Source: Gordonia jacobaea (GTDB lineage: Bacteria; Actinomycetota; Actinomycetes; Mycobacteriales; Mycobacteriaceae). From it: DNA of 64,000 bases. The stretch spans positions 248,001-312,000 of the forward strand of contig NZ_LDTZ01000019.1 of NCBI RefSeq assembly GCF_001186365.1, written 5' to 3'. Below are positions 8,162 through 16,086 of this stretch, piece by piece (positions within the stretch are counted from its first letter, which is position 1; every line of letters begins with the position of its first letter). The notes beneath the pieces were generated by a model. It was not told the origin of the DNA and did not search any database. It saw only the letters and a program-made list of their open reading frames with translations. The position numbers and the translations under genes are program-made.

Positions 8162-8650
8162 ATGGGACACCTCAGAAGGCTCGGCGCGGCGGCTGCGACA
8201 ACCGCGATCATCGGCTCAGGGATCACCGCAGGCACCGCCTCGGCGTCGATCTTTCACAACGGTCCGGGCGGCGGATTCCAAACCTCCACCACCCCCTGTA
8301 CGGGCATCAGTCCCAACGTGATCGACCTGCCCTACTCCGGGAGAATCTTTGTCTCCCAATCAAATCCGCTCCGAAGCGGCTACGCCGACATCCGGATCGA
8401 CGCCAACATGTCGGTCTGGGGCTATACCAACCTGATCGACGTCCGCTGGCGAAACCTCGGCACCGGCAAGACCGGGCAGTTGCGCGGCCAACTCGGTGTG
8501 CGCCTCTCCGACGGTGGCACGATGAAGACCTTCGAGGGCGTGAACACCGGCCCGGGCCGGGTCCGCATCGAGTTCCGTCCGACCAATCGGGGCGCACTGC
8601 TGACCACACCGGCCACCTCGCAGTGCTCAGACGTGTTCACCATCCGATAA
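8162..8650 (+). CDS. Small secreted protein of unknown function
   Basis: A 162-residue protein with a classical signal peptide: basic MGHLRR, a hydrophobic stretch to about residue 24 and an AGTASA cleavage context near residue 28. The mature part is about 130 residues, probably beta-rich, with one cysteine near its start (TTPCTG) and one near its end (TSQCSD), suggesting a disulfide that ties the two ends together. I do not recognise a named family. The ATG at 8162 is the only sensible start given the signal peptide, although its ribosome binding site is weak. A decayed partial copy lies upstream. Confidence 0.7.
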   Translation: MGHLRRLGAAAATTAIIGSGITAGTASASIFHNGPGGGFQTSTTPCTGISPNVIDLPYSGRIFVSQSNPLRSGYADIRIDANMSVWGYTNLIDVRWRNLGTGKTGQLRGQLGVRLSDGGTMKTFEGVNTGPGRVRIEFRPTNRGALLTTPATSQCSDVFTIR

Positions 8651-8672
8651 CTCGGCCAACGGGCAGCTAAAT

Positions 8673-8732
8673 ATGTGTCGAATCGAATGAGTTGGGTGCT
8701 GCAGCACCCACATCCTTACGTAAGACACACAT
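8673..8732. repeat. Dispersed hairpin repeat, copy 3
   Basis: This third copy starts 23 bases after the secreted-protein stop and ends before the converging IclR gene. The right half is nearly identical to copy 2. The left half has diverged (GAATGAGTTG), but the apical part has become a perfect GGGTGC/GCACCC stem around TGCA. That change keeps pairing in the hairpin top, as expected if the structure matters. Confidence 0.8.
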
Positions 8733-8745
8733 CTAGCGAGCCCCA

Positions 8746-9456
8746 TTAGCCGGCAACGCCTCCATCAAGCCATTCCCGCGCCCGCCGCGCGGCCTTGTCC
8801 ACGGCCCGCCCGGTGCGGGTTCGACGACCGACCACCACGACGACGCCGACCAACAGCCCGCGCTCGAACACCGGAACACCCGCGGCGCGGATCTCGGGAT
8901 CGGCGAGCCCGTCGCTGATCGCATGGCCGCGACGTCGAATCCCGGCGACCTCACGACGGAAACCAACGGCGTCGGCCGGTCCGGCGTGAATCGCCAACAA
9001 CCGGTCGCGCTCACCGTCGTCGGCGAAAGCCAGGAACGCACGCCCGGCCGCCGTACGAAGAAGTGGTCGCGGACGGTACTCCCCGACCACCGCTTCTGCA
9101 TACTCCGACACCTCGCCGACGCTCCCGAGATACACGACGTCGGAGCCGACGAGCACCGCAAGCGCCACCGGTAGACCTGTGTACTCCGCCAGCGCCGCAA
9201 GCCCATCGGAGTCGATCGGCGGTGCATCGGCATGGGCCGCGATCAGCCGCAACGTCATCAGCCGCGGACCCAGCCGGTACCTGCTGTCGGATCGAACCAG
9301 GTATCCACACGACACCAGGTCATCAAGCAGATCCGACGTCGACGACACCGGTGCGTCAACAGAACGCGCAATCTCGCTCAGCGACAACGGTTTCGACGCA
9401 CGAGCGACCTCTTCCAGTAGCCGGTCGGCTCGCACGACGGCGCGTTGTCCACCCAC
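8746..9456 (-). CDS. IclR-family transcriptional regulator
   Basis: A 236-residue regulator with an amino-terminal winged helix (about 8-65, LSLSEIARSVDAPVSSTSDLLDDL) and a C-terminal GAF-like effector domain typical of IclR proteins. It is divergent from the CoA-transferase gene at 9522, separated by 65 bp that contain AT-rich sequence (ACGTATATTCGG) suitable for a shared promoter and operator. It probably controls that gene in response to a small carboxylic-acid-type ligand, which is an inference from family habit. Confidence 0.85.
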   Translation of the reverse strand: MGGQRAVVRADRLLEEVARASKPLSLSEIARSVDAPVSSTSDLLDDLVSCGYLVRSDSRYRLGPRLMTLRLIAAHADAPPIDSDGLAALAEYTGLPVALAVLVGSDVVYLGSVGEVSEYAEAVVGEYRPRPLLRTAAGRAFLAFADDGERDRLLAIHAGPADAVGFRREVAGIRRRGHAISDGLADPEIRAAGVPVFERGLLVGVVVVVGRRTRTGRAVDKAARRAREWLDGGVAG

Positions 9457-9521
9457 CGCCTACATCTTACGTATATTCGGAAACTCACCGGCGGTGCAAG
9501 CGCGACGCGAAGATTGGAGAC

Positions 9522-10892
9522 ATGCCAACCAGCACGCCGCGCGTCTCCGACATCGTCGACGGCCTGACCGCGCTCACCGGAACCGACGTCGGTCCGACGC
9601 GCATCTCCGGCGCTGACCCGATCACGCCGTCACCCCACCGAATCGGCGACGCATCGGCAGCGGCGATCGCGGCGTTCGGCGCTCAGATCTCAGCGCTGGG
9701 TGACAGCTCGGGAGTGTCCGTGACTGTCTCCGACGCCGTCGACCAATTGCGTGCCGCATACCTGACCGCGATCAACGGGCAATCAGCCGGATCGGTCGCA
9801 GAAGACCCGACAGCACTGCGCAGCAACGACTTCTATCGCACTGCCGACGGCTGGACGTTCTTGATCACCACCTTTCCGCACCAACGCGACGCCGTCTGCT
9901 CCGTCCTGGACTGCCCGCCGACAAAGGAGCACATTGCACAGGCCGCTCTCACATGGAATTCCGTTGCCCTCGAAGAAGCCGTGGTTGCGGCGGGCGGCGT
10001 TGCGGCCGCAGCACGAACCGCCGAACAGTGGGCCGCGTCGCCGGTGGGCATCGACGTCGCGCGACGACCGGTCATCGACCTGGAACGCATCGACGACTCC
10101 GACCCCGAATCCCTCACCGCACCACGAGAATGGCCGCCGCTGAATGGCGTTCGAGTTGTGGATATGACTCACGTGATTGCCGGCCCGGTGAGCACCGAAC
10201 TGCTGGCCGCTTTCGGAGCCGACGTCGTGCACGTCACCCGGCCCGACCTCGTCGACCCGCACCCCATGCCAGCACTCACCGGTGGCGGAAAACACAACGC
10301 CTACTGCGATGTTCGCGACCCAGACCAGTTGGCCGAACTCACCGATCTGATCGCCGACGGCGACGTCTTGGTGAACGCCTACCGCGGCCTGCAGCGCCAC
10401 GGCCTCGATGCCGAGCACCTCGCACGACGGCGACCGGGCATCATCGTCGTCGAATATCACTGCTGGGGCTCCGACGGACCGTGGGGAGATCGCGGTGGAT
10501 TTGATCAACTTGCTTGTTCAGCAACCGGTTTCAGCCTCGAAGAGGGGCGCGGCGGGCCTCCGACGCTACCCCCGACACACCTCCTCAACGACTATCTGGC
10601 CGCTTACCTCGGCGCGACGGGAATCGTTGCCGCGCTTCGTCGTCGACAATCTGAGGGCGGTTCTTGGAGGGTGCGCGTGCGACTCGCGCGCGTGTGCACC
10701 TGGGTGCAATCTCTCGGTCCGTCGGGCGCCGACTCCGACATCGACTGGGGCACAAGGTCAATCGAGCTGGCGACAGTCGACGGCCCGTTCGGCCGTATCG
10801 ACGAACCGGTGATCCCCATCATGTTCGACGGCAAGCCCACGCCGCGACCGCTACCCGCGCACCCCCTCGGCACATCCCCACTGGCGTGGTGA
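9522..10892 (+). CDS. Family III (CaiB/BaiF) CoA-transferase, two-part
   Basis: A 456-residue protein. Residues about 205-456 contain the usual amino-terminal CaiB segment (LNGVRVVDMTHVIAGPVSTELLAAFGAD), and GGFDQLACSATG occupies the position of the catalytic aspartate motif. Residues about 100-175 (FYRTADGWTF, FPHQRDAV) resemble the part that comes late in ordinary CaiB proteins, so the order appears rearranged, as in a recognised longer subgroup. The enzyme would move CoA between acids. The ATG at 9522 has TTGGAGA at ideal spacing. Substrates are unknown; the divergent IclR gene is the likely regulator. Confidence 0.75.
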   Translation: MPTSTPRVSDIVDGLTALTGTDVGPTRISGADPITPSPHRIGDASAAAIAAFGAQISALGDSSGVSVTVSDAVDQLRAAYLTAINGQSAGSVAEDPTALRSNDFYRTADGWTFLITTFPHQRDAVCSVLDCPPTKEHIAQAALTWNSVALEEAVVAAGGVAAAARTAEQWAASPVGIDVARRPVIDLERIDDSDPESLTAPREWPPLNGVRVVDMTHVIAGPVSTELLAAFGADVVHVTRPDLVDPHPMPALTGGGKHNAYCDVRDPDQLAELTDLIADGDVLVNAYRGLQRHGLDAEHLARRRPGIIVVEYHCWGSDGPWGDRGGFDQLACSATGFSLEEGRGGPPTLPPTHLLNDYLAAYLGATGIVAALRRRQSEGGSWRVRVRLARVCTWVQSLGPSGADSDIDWGTRSIELATVDGPFGRIDEPVIPIMFDGKPTPRPLPAHPLGTSPLAW

Positions 10893-10903
10893 CCACACGG
10901 GCC

Positions 10904-11335
10904 TTAGCCGCCGAGTCGGGACAGGTACCCCAGCAGCGTCGACATCTCGGCGTCGTCCAAGGTGCCGAACACCTCGCGCTGGACCGCCGCAACCACTCGT
11001 TCCAGATCGTCCAGCGTGCGTTCGCCTGAAGTGGTCAGCGACACCAGCTTTCGTTGCCGGTGAGCCGGATCGGCCGTTCGCTGGACCATCCCCCGAGCCT
11101 CGAGGTCGCGGACTGTAACCGCGACGTCGCGTCGGTCGAGTTCTGCCGCGCGGCCGAGTTCCGTCTGACTCACCGGGCCGAGGTCGGCCACGACCGCCAG
11201 CACGCGAAATTCGTAGCCCGTGACACCCGCGATGCGCAGTCGTTCGTGTAGCACCTGATGCGAACGCGCAGCGGCCCGCGAGAGCTGCCACGTCGGCAAG
11301 TCGGTTAGTCGATGCGGCGTCGAAGAATCACTCAC
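10904..11335 (-). CDS. MarR-family transcriptional regulator
   Basis: A MarR protein of 143 residues from the GTG at 11335; an in-frame GTG at 11371 would add 12 residues but would place the start across the inferred operators. The winged helix spans about residues 40-100 (VSQTELGRAAELDRRDVAVTVRDLEARG), with terminal helices for dimerisation. It is divergent from a second small winged-helix gene at 11398, and two TTGGTnnnACCAA palindromes lie between them, fitting autoregulation. The ligand is unknown. Confidence 0.8.
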   Translation of the reverse strand: MSDSSTPHRLTDLPTWQLSRAAARSHQVLHERLRIAGVTGYEFRVLAVVADLGPVSQTELGRAAELDRRDVAVTVRDLEARGMVQRTADPAHRQRKLVSLTTSGERTLDDLERVVAAVQREVFGTLDDAEMSTLLGYLSRLGG

Positions 11336-11336
11336 T

Positions 11337-11377
11337 GTTGGTACCACCAATGGTCTGCTACTGTTGGTCACACCAAC
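11337..11377. promoter_or_regulatory. Paired TTGGT-N3-ACCAA operators
   Basis: TTGGTACCACCAA at 11338-11350 and TTGGTCACACCAA at 11364-11376 share perfect five-base arms with a three-base centre, and their centres are 26 bp apart. They fill the gap between two divergent winged-helix genes, so they are very likely binding sites for the MarR protein encoded alongside. Confidence 0.7.
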
Positions 11378-11397
11378 GGTACACGCGGGAGGTCACC

Positions 11398-11796
11398 ATG
11401 ACACGCTCACTGCCCCAGATCATCGGCTCTACCGAGAGCGCGCTCGGCGCACTCCTCGACCACGCGCTGGCGCCCTTCCCAGCCCTCGGCCGAGCCGAGT
11501 GGATCTACCTGAACATGAGCCTCGCCGGCGCACCCCTTCCCGTGATCGCGGCAACCCTGCAGCGGTCCGTCGAATCCGTCGAGCACATACGAATCGCGCT
11601 CCGCGACAACGGAATCCTCGACGACGCGCACAAACTCACCAGCGCAGGCAATGACCAAATCACCGCCGCACGCGAATCCGTCACCACAGCAACGGCCCAA
11701 CTCACCGCCGACATCGACGCATCCGACATCGACGCCACCGCCAGGACTCTCGAGCTCATCCAACAACGGGCCCGCGCGCAGGCCACCGCCGGTTGA
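11398..11796 (+). CDS. Small MarR-like winged-helix protein
   Basis: A 132-residue protein whose middle (about residues 30-85, GRAEWIYLNMSLAGAPLPVIAATLQRSVESVEHIRIALRDNG split across helices) reads as a reduced MarR-type winged helix. It is followed by a Thr/Asp/Ala-rich helical tail with no recognised motif. The ATG at 11398 has GGGAGG at good spacing, and the upstream operators suggest control by the divergent MarR protein. It could be a partner, or an antagonist that heterodimerises with that protein. Confidence 0.6.
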   Translation: MTRSLPQIIGSTESALGALLDHALAPFPALGRAEWIYLNMSLAGAPLPVIAATLQRSVESVEHIRIALRDNGILDDAHKLTSAGNDQITAARESVTTATAQLTADIDASDIDATARTLELIQQRARAQATAG

Positions 11797-11856
11797 CACT
11801 GCTTACATCTGCCCTTACCGTCGGACCAACACACCACCGACGGAAAGCTGCACACG

Positions 11857-12540
11857 ATGGTCACTCGCATCCTCAACGTCGTCACCAACGTGAGCCACTA
11901 CGACGATCCATCGCACGCCACCGGTCTGTGGTTGTCGGAGTTGACCCACGCGTGGGAGATTTTCGACGACGCCGGTTATACACAGACTCTGGTCAGCCCA
12001 GCGGGTGGACACTCACCGCTCGAACCGCGGTCGCTGAAGTTTCCGAACTACGACAAGACCGCGAAGGCATGGCGCGCCGACCCCGACCGCATGTCGCTGC
12101 TCGACACCACCGCAGCTCCCGACGACATCGACTCCGCCGACTTCGACGCCATCTTCTTCACCGGCGGCCACGCGGTGATGTACGACTTCCCCGACAGTGT
12201 TGGGCTGCAACGCATCACCCGCGAGATCTTCGAGCGAGGCGGAGTGGTCGCATCGGTCTGCCACGGCTACTGCGGACTACTGAACACCACGTTGTCCGAC
12301 GGCTCGCTGCTCGTTGCCGGCCGTGATGTCACCGGATTCGCCTGGCAGGAAGAGGTTCTCGCGCGAGTCAACAAGCTGGTGCCGTACAACGCCGAAGAAG
12401 AGATGCGCAGCCGCGGCGCCAACTACCACAAGGCGAAACTGCCGTTCGTCTCCTACACCGTCGTCGACGGCCGCCTGGTCACCGGCCAAAACCCCGGATC
12501 GGCGAAAGAGACTGCGCAGAAGGTGGTTTCGGTCCTCTGA
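11857..12540 (+). CDS. DJ-1/PfpI-family protein (Hsp31-like)
   Basis: A 227-residue type 1 glutamine-amidotransferase-like protein. The nucleophile elbow ASVCHGYCG puts Cys135 next to His136, and FFTGGHAVMYD precedes it. Members act as glyoxalase III, deglycase-type or chaperone proteins on reactive carbonyls, and the Cys-His pair fits the glyoxalase III-like branch. The start is the ATG at 11857. It follows the small MarR-like gene by 60 bp in the same direction and may belong to the same carbonyl or oxidant-stress response. Confidence 0.8.
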   Translation: MVTRILNVVTNVSHYDDPSHATGLWLSELTHAWEIFDDAGYTQTLVSPAGGHSPLEPRSLKFPNYDKTAKAWRADPDRMSLLDTTAAPDDIDSADFDAIFFTGGHAVMYDFPDSVGLQRITREIFERGGVVASVCHGYCGLLNTTLSDGSLLVAGRDVTGFAWQEEVLARVNKLVPYNAEEEMRSRGANYHKAKLPFVSYTVVDGRLVTGQNPGSAKETAQKVVSVL

Positions 12541-12662
12541 ACACGCCACAGCGACCGGGAGTCCTCCAGAGATAACCGATGCGGCCCGTGGGAGCTCACA
12601 GATTCCCCTTCGTCCCAGGCATTTTCGCCAGCACGTGATCCGTCCGAATACGTTCCGGACCG

Positions 12663-12751
12663 CTCCCGTTTTCAGTCAATTTCAGCGCTGCCCGGCGGCA
12701 AAAGCCCAGGTCGGCTCACCGGGATCGTTCAGAAATGACTGAAAACGGGAG
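12663..12751. repeat. 89-bp element bounded by 16-bp inverted repeats
   Basis: CTCCCGTTTTCAGTCA at 12663-12678 is the exact reverse complement of TGACTGAAAACGGGAG at 12736-12751, with 57 bases between. Perfect terminal repeats and short total length resemble a miniature inverted-repeat element, but no second copy or clear target duplication is visible in the window. A transcriptional hairpin is also possible. Confidence 0.5.
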
Positions 12752-12781
12752 AGCCGAGACAGCCGGCTACCCCCAGACAGC

Positions 12782-12819
12782 GAAACACCCCCTCATCTGC
12801 GTAGATGAGGGGGTGTTTC
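12782..12819. terminator. Bidirectional hairpin terminator
   Basis: A perfect 17-bp stem (GAAACACCCCCTCATCT paired with its complement) closes on a GCGT loop between the convergent DJ-1-like and MFS genes. There is no long U tract, which is common for actinobacterial terminators. Confidence 0.8.
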
Positions 12820-12963
12820 TGGCGGCGGCGAGGTGGGGTGTTGCTCTATCGTCGTCATCGCCTTGACAATCTGGTGGCTAACCAGAGCTTCTGGATAGTC
12901 CTTCGGCTTTCAGTCGCTCGCCAACCCTCTGACTGTTGGCGCTGGCTAACGTCGTCGCGTCCG

Positions 12964-14427
12964 CTAGTGAGCTTCCTCGGCGTTGCGGGAGTTGGTCAGC
13001 GTGAGGGCGCCGATGCCCGCGATCACGCCGACGACGATCCCCAGCACGACATACGTGATGCTCTCCCCGTGGAAGAACGTGTCGGTGAAGGCCGCAGTCC
13101 ACTTCCCCTCCGGTAGGTGCGCCGCAACGAGCGTCGCGAGCATCGTGCCGACGATCGCCGTGCCGACGCTGCTGCCGACCTCCTGCGCTGTGTCGTTGAG
13201 CGCGGTACCGATCGACGTCTGGTTCTCGGGCATCGCGTCGACCAGTGCGATCGCACAGATCGTCATGACCGTCCGCAATCCGAAGGTCATCACGACCATG
13301 AAGATCGCGATCGCGAGGTATCCATGCGTGACACCCCAGCCGAGACCCGCGGTGCCCGCTGCGAGCGCCATCGCGCCGATGAAGCAGGTCATCCGGTGAC
13401 CGAAGCGGGTGATCAGTGCCTCCGACAGCGGTGTTGCGAGGAGCATCGTCGCGATCATCGGCAGGTTGGCCAGACCGGCCTTCATCGGACTCCAGCCGTA
13501 GGCGTACTGGAAGTGCAGGATGAGACCGAACATCACGCTGGCCATCGCGATTGCGCTACCGACCTGGGCGATCGTCGCACCGCGCACGGTGCCGTTGCGG
13601 AACAGGGAGAGGTTCAACATCGGTGCTGCGCTTCGCCGTTCATGCCAGACGAATGCCGCACCTGCGACCACCGCGCCGATGATCGATGCCAGCGTCATCG
13701 CCGACGCCCAGCCGTGGTCGACGCCACTGGTCAACGACCAGCAGGCAAGGCCGATCGTCGCGATACTCAGCAGCGCTCCCGGGATGTCGAGCTTGTAGTC
13801 GGTGAGGTCTTCACGACGATCCGACGCGACGCCGAACCAGATGCCGATGCCTGCGATGAGCGCGATCGGCGCATTGACGACGAGCAGCCATTCCCACCGC
13901 ACATGAGCAAGCGCCGAGCCACCCAGTATCGGACCGAGCACGAATCCGGCCATGCCGACGACGATCATCACGGTCATCGCGCGCATGCGCAGCTTCTGGT
14001 CGTCGAAGAGACGGAAGACCAGCGAGTTGGTGATCGGGGCCATCATCGCGGCGGCGACGCCGAGAGCGGCTCGCAACGCGATCAGTTCGGTCGTCGAGTT
14101 CACGAGCACGACCAGCAGGCTGAGCAGCCCGAACGCGGCCAGACCGATCATCAGGACGCGTCGTCGACCGAATCTGTCCGCGATCGAGCCCGCGGTGAGC
14201 AGCAGCCCGCCGAAGGTGAGCGAGTACGCACCGGTGATCCACTGCAGCGCAGTGGTGCTGCTGCCGAGGTCGCGACCGATAGTCGGCAGCGCGATCGAGA
14301 GCAGTGTGTTGTCGACCATCTCGACGAAGAAGGCCAGACAGAGCGCAGCAAGCGGTATGGCTGCTGCGGCGAGAGACGTGTAAGTGCGCGACGAACTCTG
14401 CGTCGCGGCATCAGTGGTGGTTGCCAT
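12964..14427 (-). CDS. MFS drug exporter, DHA2 (14-TM) family
   Basis: A 487-residue transporter of the EmrB/QacA type, exporting toxic compounds with proton antiport. It has about 14 hydrophobic helices. The first-loop signature GSIADRFGRRR and the early FVEMVDNTLLSIALPTIGRDL stretch are characteristic. The ATG at 14427 follows a strong AGGAGGT. No regulator is adjacent on the same strand; the upstream gap to the serine hydrolase gene is shared. The substrate cannot be read from the sequence. Confidence 0.9.
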   Translation of the reverse strand: MATTTDAATQSSSRTYTSLAAAAIPLAALCLAFFVEMVDNTLLSIALPTIGRDLGSSTTALQWITGAYSLTFGGLLLTAGSIADRFGRRRVLMIGLAAFGLLSLLVVLVNSTTELIALRAALGVAAAMMAPITNSLVFRLFDDQKLRMRAMTVMIVVGMAGFVLGPILGGSALAHVRWEWLLVVNAPIALIAGIGIWFGVASDRREDLTDYKLDIPGALLSIATIGLACWSLTSGVDHGWASAMTLASIIGAVVAGAAFVWHERRSAAPMLNLSLFRNGTVRGATIAQVGSAIAMASVMFGLILHFQYAYGWSPMKAGLANLPMIATMLLATPLSEALITRFGHRMTCFIGAMALAAGTAGLGWGVTHGYLAIAIFMVVMTFGLRTVMTICAIALVDAMPENQTSIGTALNDTAQEVGSSVGTAIVGTMLATLVAAHLPEGKWTAAFTDTFFHGESITYVVLGIVVGVIAGIGALTLTNSRNAEEAH

Positions 14428-14562
14428 GACAGCACCTCCTATCAGTAGTCAGGATTTGTTGACACTGACGTTAGGGAGCTGCGCTTACGCGGCCCTGCCG
14501 TCGCCTGTCGTCGGCCTGACAGTCGATAACGATGGTTGCGGCGGCACAAACTGTTCGATAGT

Positions 14563-14584
14563 TTCGTAATTACGTACTTACGAA
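14563..14584. promoter_or_regulatory. TTCGTAA-N8-TTACGAA inverted repeat
   Basis: Seven-base arms TTCGTAA (14563-14569) and TTACGAA (14578-14584) flank the eight-base centre TTACGTAC, about 15 bases before the serine hydrolase ATG and just after GATAGT, a possible -10 box. The position suits a repressor site. The ArsR-like protein encoded downstream is a candidate binder. Confidence 0.5.
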
Positions 14585-14598
14585 CTTGAGGAGTTCCG

Positions 14599-15567
14599 AT
14601 GCGCCACGCTTGCTACCTCGCATTCGTGCTGGCCGTAGCCGTGGGTCTCTTCACCCCCGCGTACGCCCCCGCCGCACCCCCTTCCGCAGCCTCGATGTGT
14701 GCTCAACCCGCACAGCCGAACGTCACCACCGTGCCCGGCTGGATCGGGTACCTCGCCGCCCATCGCAGCAACTACGCGCTGAGTGTGCGACCGCTCGACG
14801 GCGACCCGATCACGCACAACGCCGACGTTCCGTTCCCCGCGGCGTCGTCGATCAAACTCATCCATCTCGCGGCGTATTCGCGGGCGGTTGCCGACGGCCG
14901 GCTCGACCCGGAAGCGCGTGTCCCCGTCACGGATTGGCAGCGCTGGTACATCCCGCTCGACGGCGGAGCGCACGTTCGAGCGCTCGAGTACCTAGGTATT
15001 CCCGCACGCAAGGGCATCCCGCTCGACCTCTCGGCCACGGTGACCTACCGCCAACTCGCCGACGTGATGATCCGCTTCTCCGACTCCGCAGCCCCCGACC
15101 TGCTTCGTAACACGCTGGGCGACAACGCTTTACGTGACGTCATGGTGCGCTACGGATTCACCGGACAGGTACCGGGCCTCTTCGACACGTACCTCGCTAT
15201 CGCCAATCCTCTTCGACCACAGACTGATTCGTATCTCGAGGCGACATCGAATGCGCTCAACGCGCTGATGACGAGCCTTGCCGACGGCTCGTTCGGGCCC
15301 GGTGCAGAGCTTGCGCGCCGCCATCTCGAATACCAGGGACCGATGCCCGACGGCTCGGTGCTCGGATTCAAGGGCGGCAGCCTCCCCGGAGTGATCACCG
15401 AGGTCTTCGAATACCGCACGCCCGACGGCAGGATCGGGACCGGCACGCTGATGGTCCGCGGCGTCTCCCAGCGCGACGCCGCGGCCGACAAGTTCACCCA
15501 CCAGAAACTGCTCCTCGCAGCCATCACCGATCGCGACGTCGGACACGCGCTACGGTGCTTGGGGTGA
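14599..15567 (+). CDS. Secreted serine hydrolase (class A beta-lactamase fold)
   Basis: A 322-residue exported protein with a signal peptide (hydrophobic about 5-25, APA cleavage context). It shows the penicillin-recognising fold motifs: SxxK as SSIK with Ser83 and Lys86, an SDS motif in MIRFSDSAAPD in place of SDN, and KGG in FKGGSLPG in place of KTG. It lacks an obvious omega-loop ExxLN, so beta-lactamase activity is doubtful and a D,D-peptidase or esterase-like role is possible. GAGGAG precedes the ATG. The next gene, an ArsR-like regulator, overlaps its stop as GTGA. Confidence 0.75.
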   Translation: MRHACYLAFVLAVAVGLFTPAYAPAAPPSAASMCAQPAQPNVTTVPGWIGYLAAHRSNYALSVRPLDGDPITHNADVPFPAASSIKLIHLAAYSRAVADGRLDPEARVPVTDWQRWYIPLDGGAHVRALEYLGIPARKGIPLDLSATVTYRQLADVMIRFSDSAAPDLLRNTLGDNALRDVMVRYGFTGQVPGLFDTYLAIANPLRPQTDSYLEATSNALNALMTSLADGSFGPGAELARRHLEYQGPMPDGSVLGFKGGSLPGVITEVFEYRTPDGRIGTGTLMVRGVSQRDAAADKFTHQKLLLAAITDRDVGHALRCLG

Positions 15568-16043
15568 GCAGTGATCCGTCCGACGACCTCGCAGCCCGAG
15601 TCGCACGCCTCGAAGCGGCGGTCTTCGCCGCGGGCGACCGCGTGGACAGCGAACCGGACTCGGCCACTGAGGGCCGGTCGGGCATGCTCGAATACTCGGG
15701 CAGCGTCGATTTCACCGGACCTGTCACCTGGAATATCGCCTATTCGGCCGACGCGACGCTCGATCTCGCGCCGGAGACGACCGCGAACGTGTTCGCCGCG
15801 CTCGGCCATCCCGCACGCGTCGAGATCGTGCGCCTTCTGGCACGCGGCAACGCCTCGGTCGCACATCTGCAGGAGTCAGGCGACTTCGGAACATCGGGTC
15901 AGCTTTACCACCACCTGAAGATCCTGACCGCGGCGTCGATCGTCACCAAAGTCGGTCGCAACGACTACGGAATCGCCCCGACGCACCTGGTCCCGGTGCT
16001 GATCTGTCTGCTCGCCGCAGGCGACATCGGAGGAATGCTCTGA
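15564..16043 (+). CDS. ArsR-like winged-helix regulator
   Basis: A 159-residue protein. The C-terminal half (about residues 70-155) is a winged helix of the ArsR group: NVFAALGHPARVEIVRLLARG, then SGQLYHHLKIL as recognition helix. The amino-terminal 65 residues are variable and not recognised. The GTG at 15564 overlaps the hydrolase stop (GTGA); another GTG lies nine bases earlier. No metal-binding cysteine motif (ELCVCDL type) is present, so it is not a classical metal sensor. It probably controls its own operon. Confidence 0.72.
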   Translation: MSSDPSDDLAARVARLEAAVFAAGDRVDSEPDSATEGRSGMLEYSGSVDFTGPVTWNIAYSADATLDLAPETTANVFAALGHPARVEIVRLLARGNASVAHLQESGDFGTSGQLYHHLKILTAASIVTKVGRNDYGIAPTHLVPVLICLLAAGDIGGML

Positions 16044-16086
16044 CCTACGCTGGATTTCGACGACCCATGACGATCCGAGGAGCACA

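Larger units (their letters stand above)
12541..12963. other. Intergenic region with long inverted repeat and terminator
   Basis: The 423-bp gap between convergent genes has no supported ORF. It contains a 16-bp perfect inverted repeat spaced by 57 bases (12663-12751) and a strong 17-bp stem hairpin (12782-12819). I see nothing distinct in the remaining bases (12820-12963). Confidence 0.7.

Noticed and set aside
13117..14448. 443-codon open frame opposite the MFS exporter
   Set aside because: It is an antisense shadow of a well-supported 14-helix transporter; its product is hydrophilic and repetitive.
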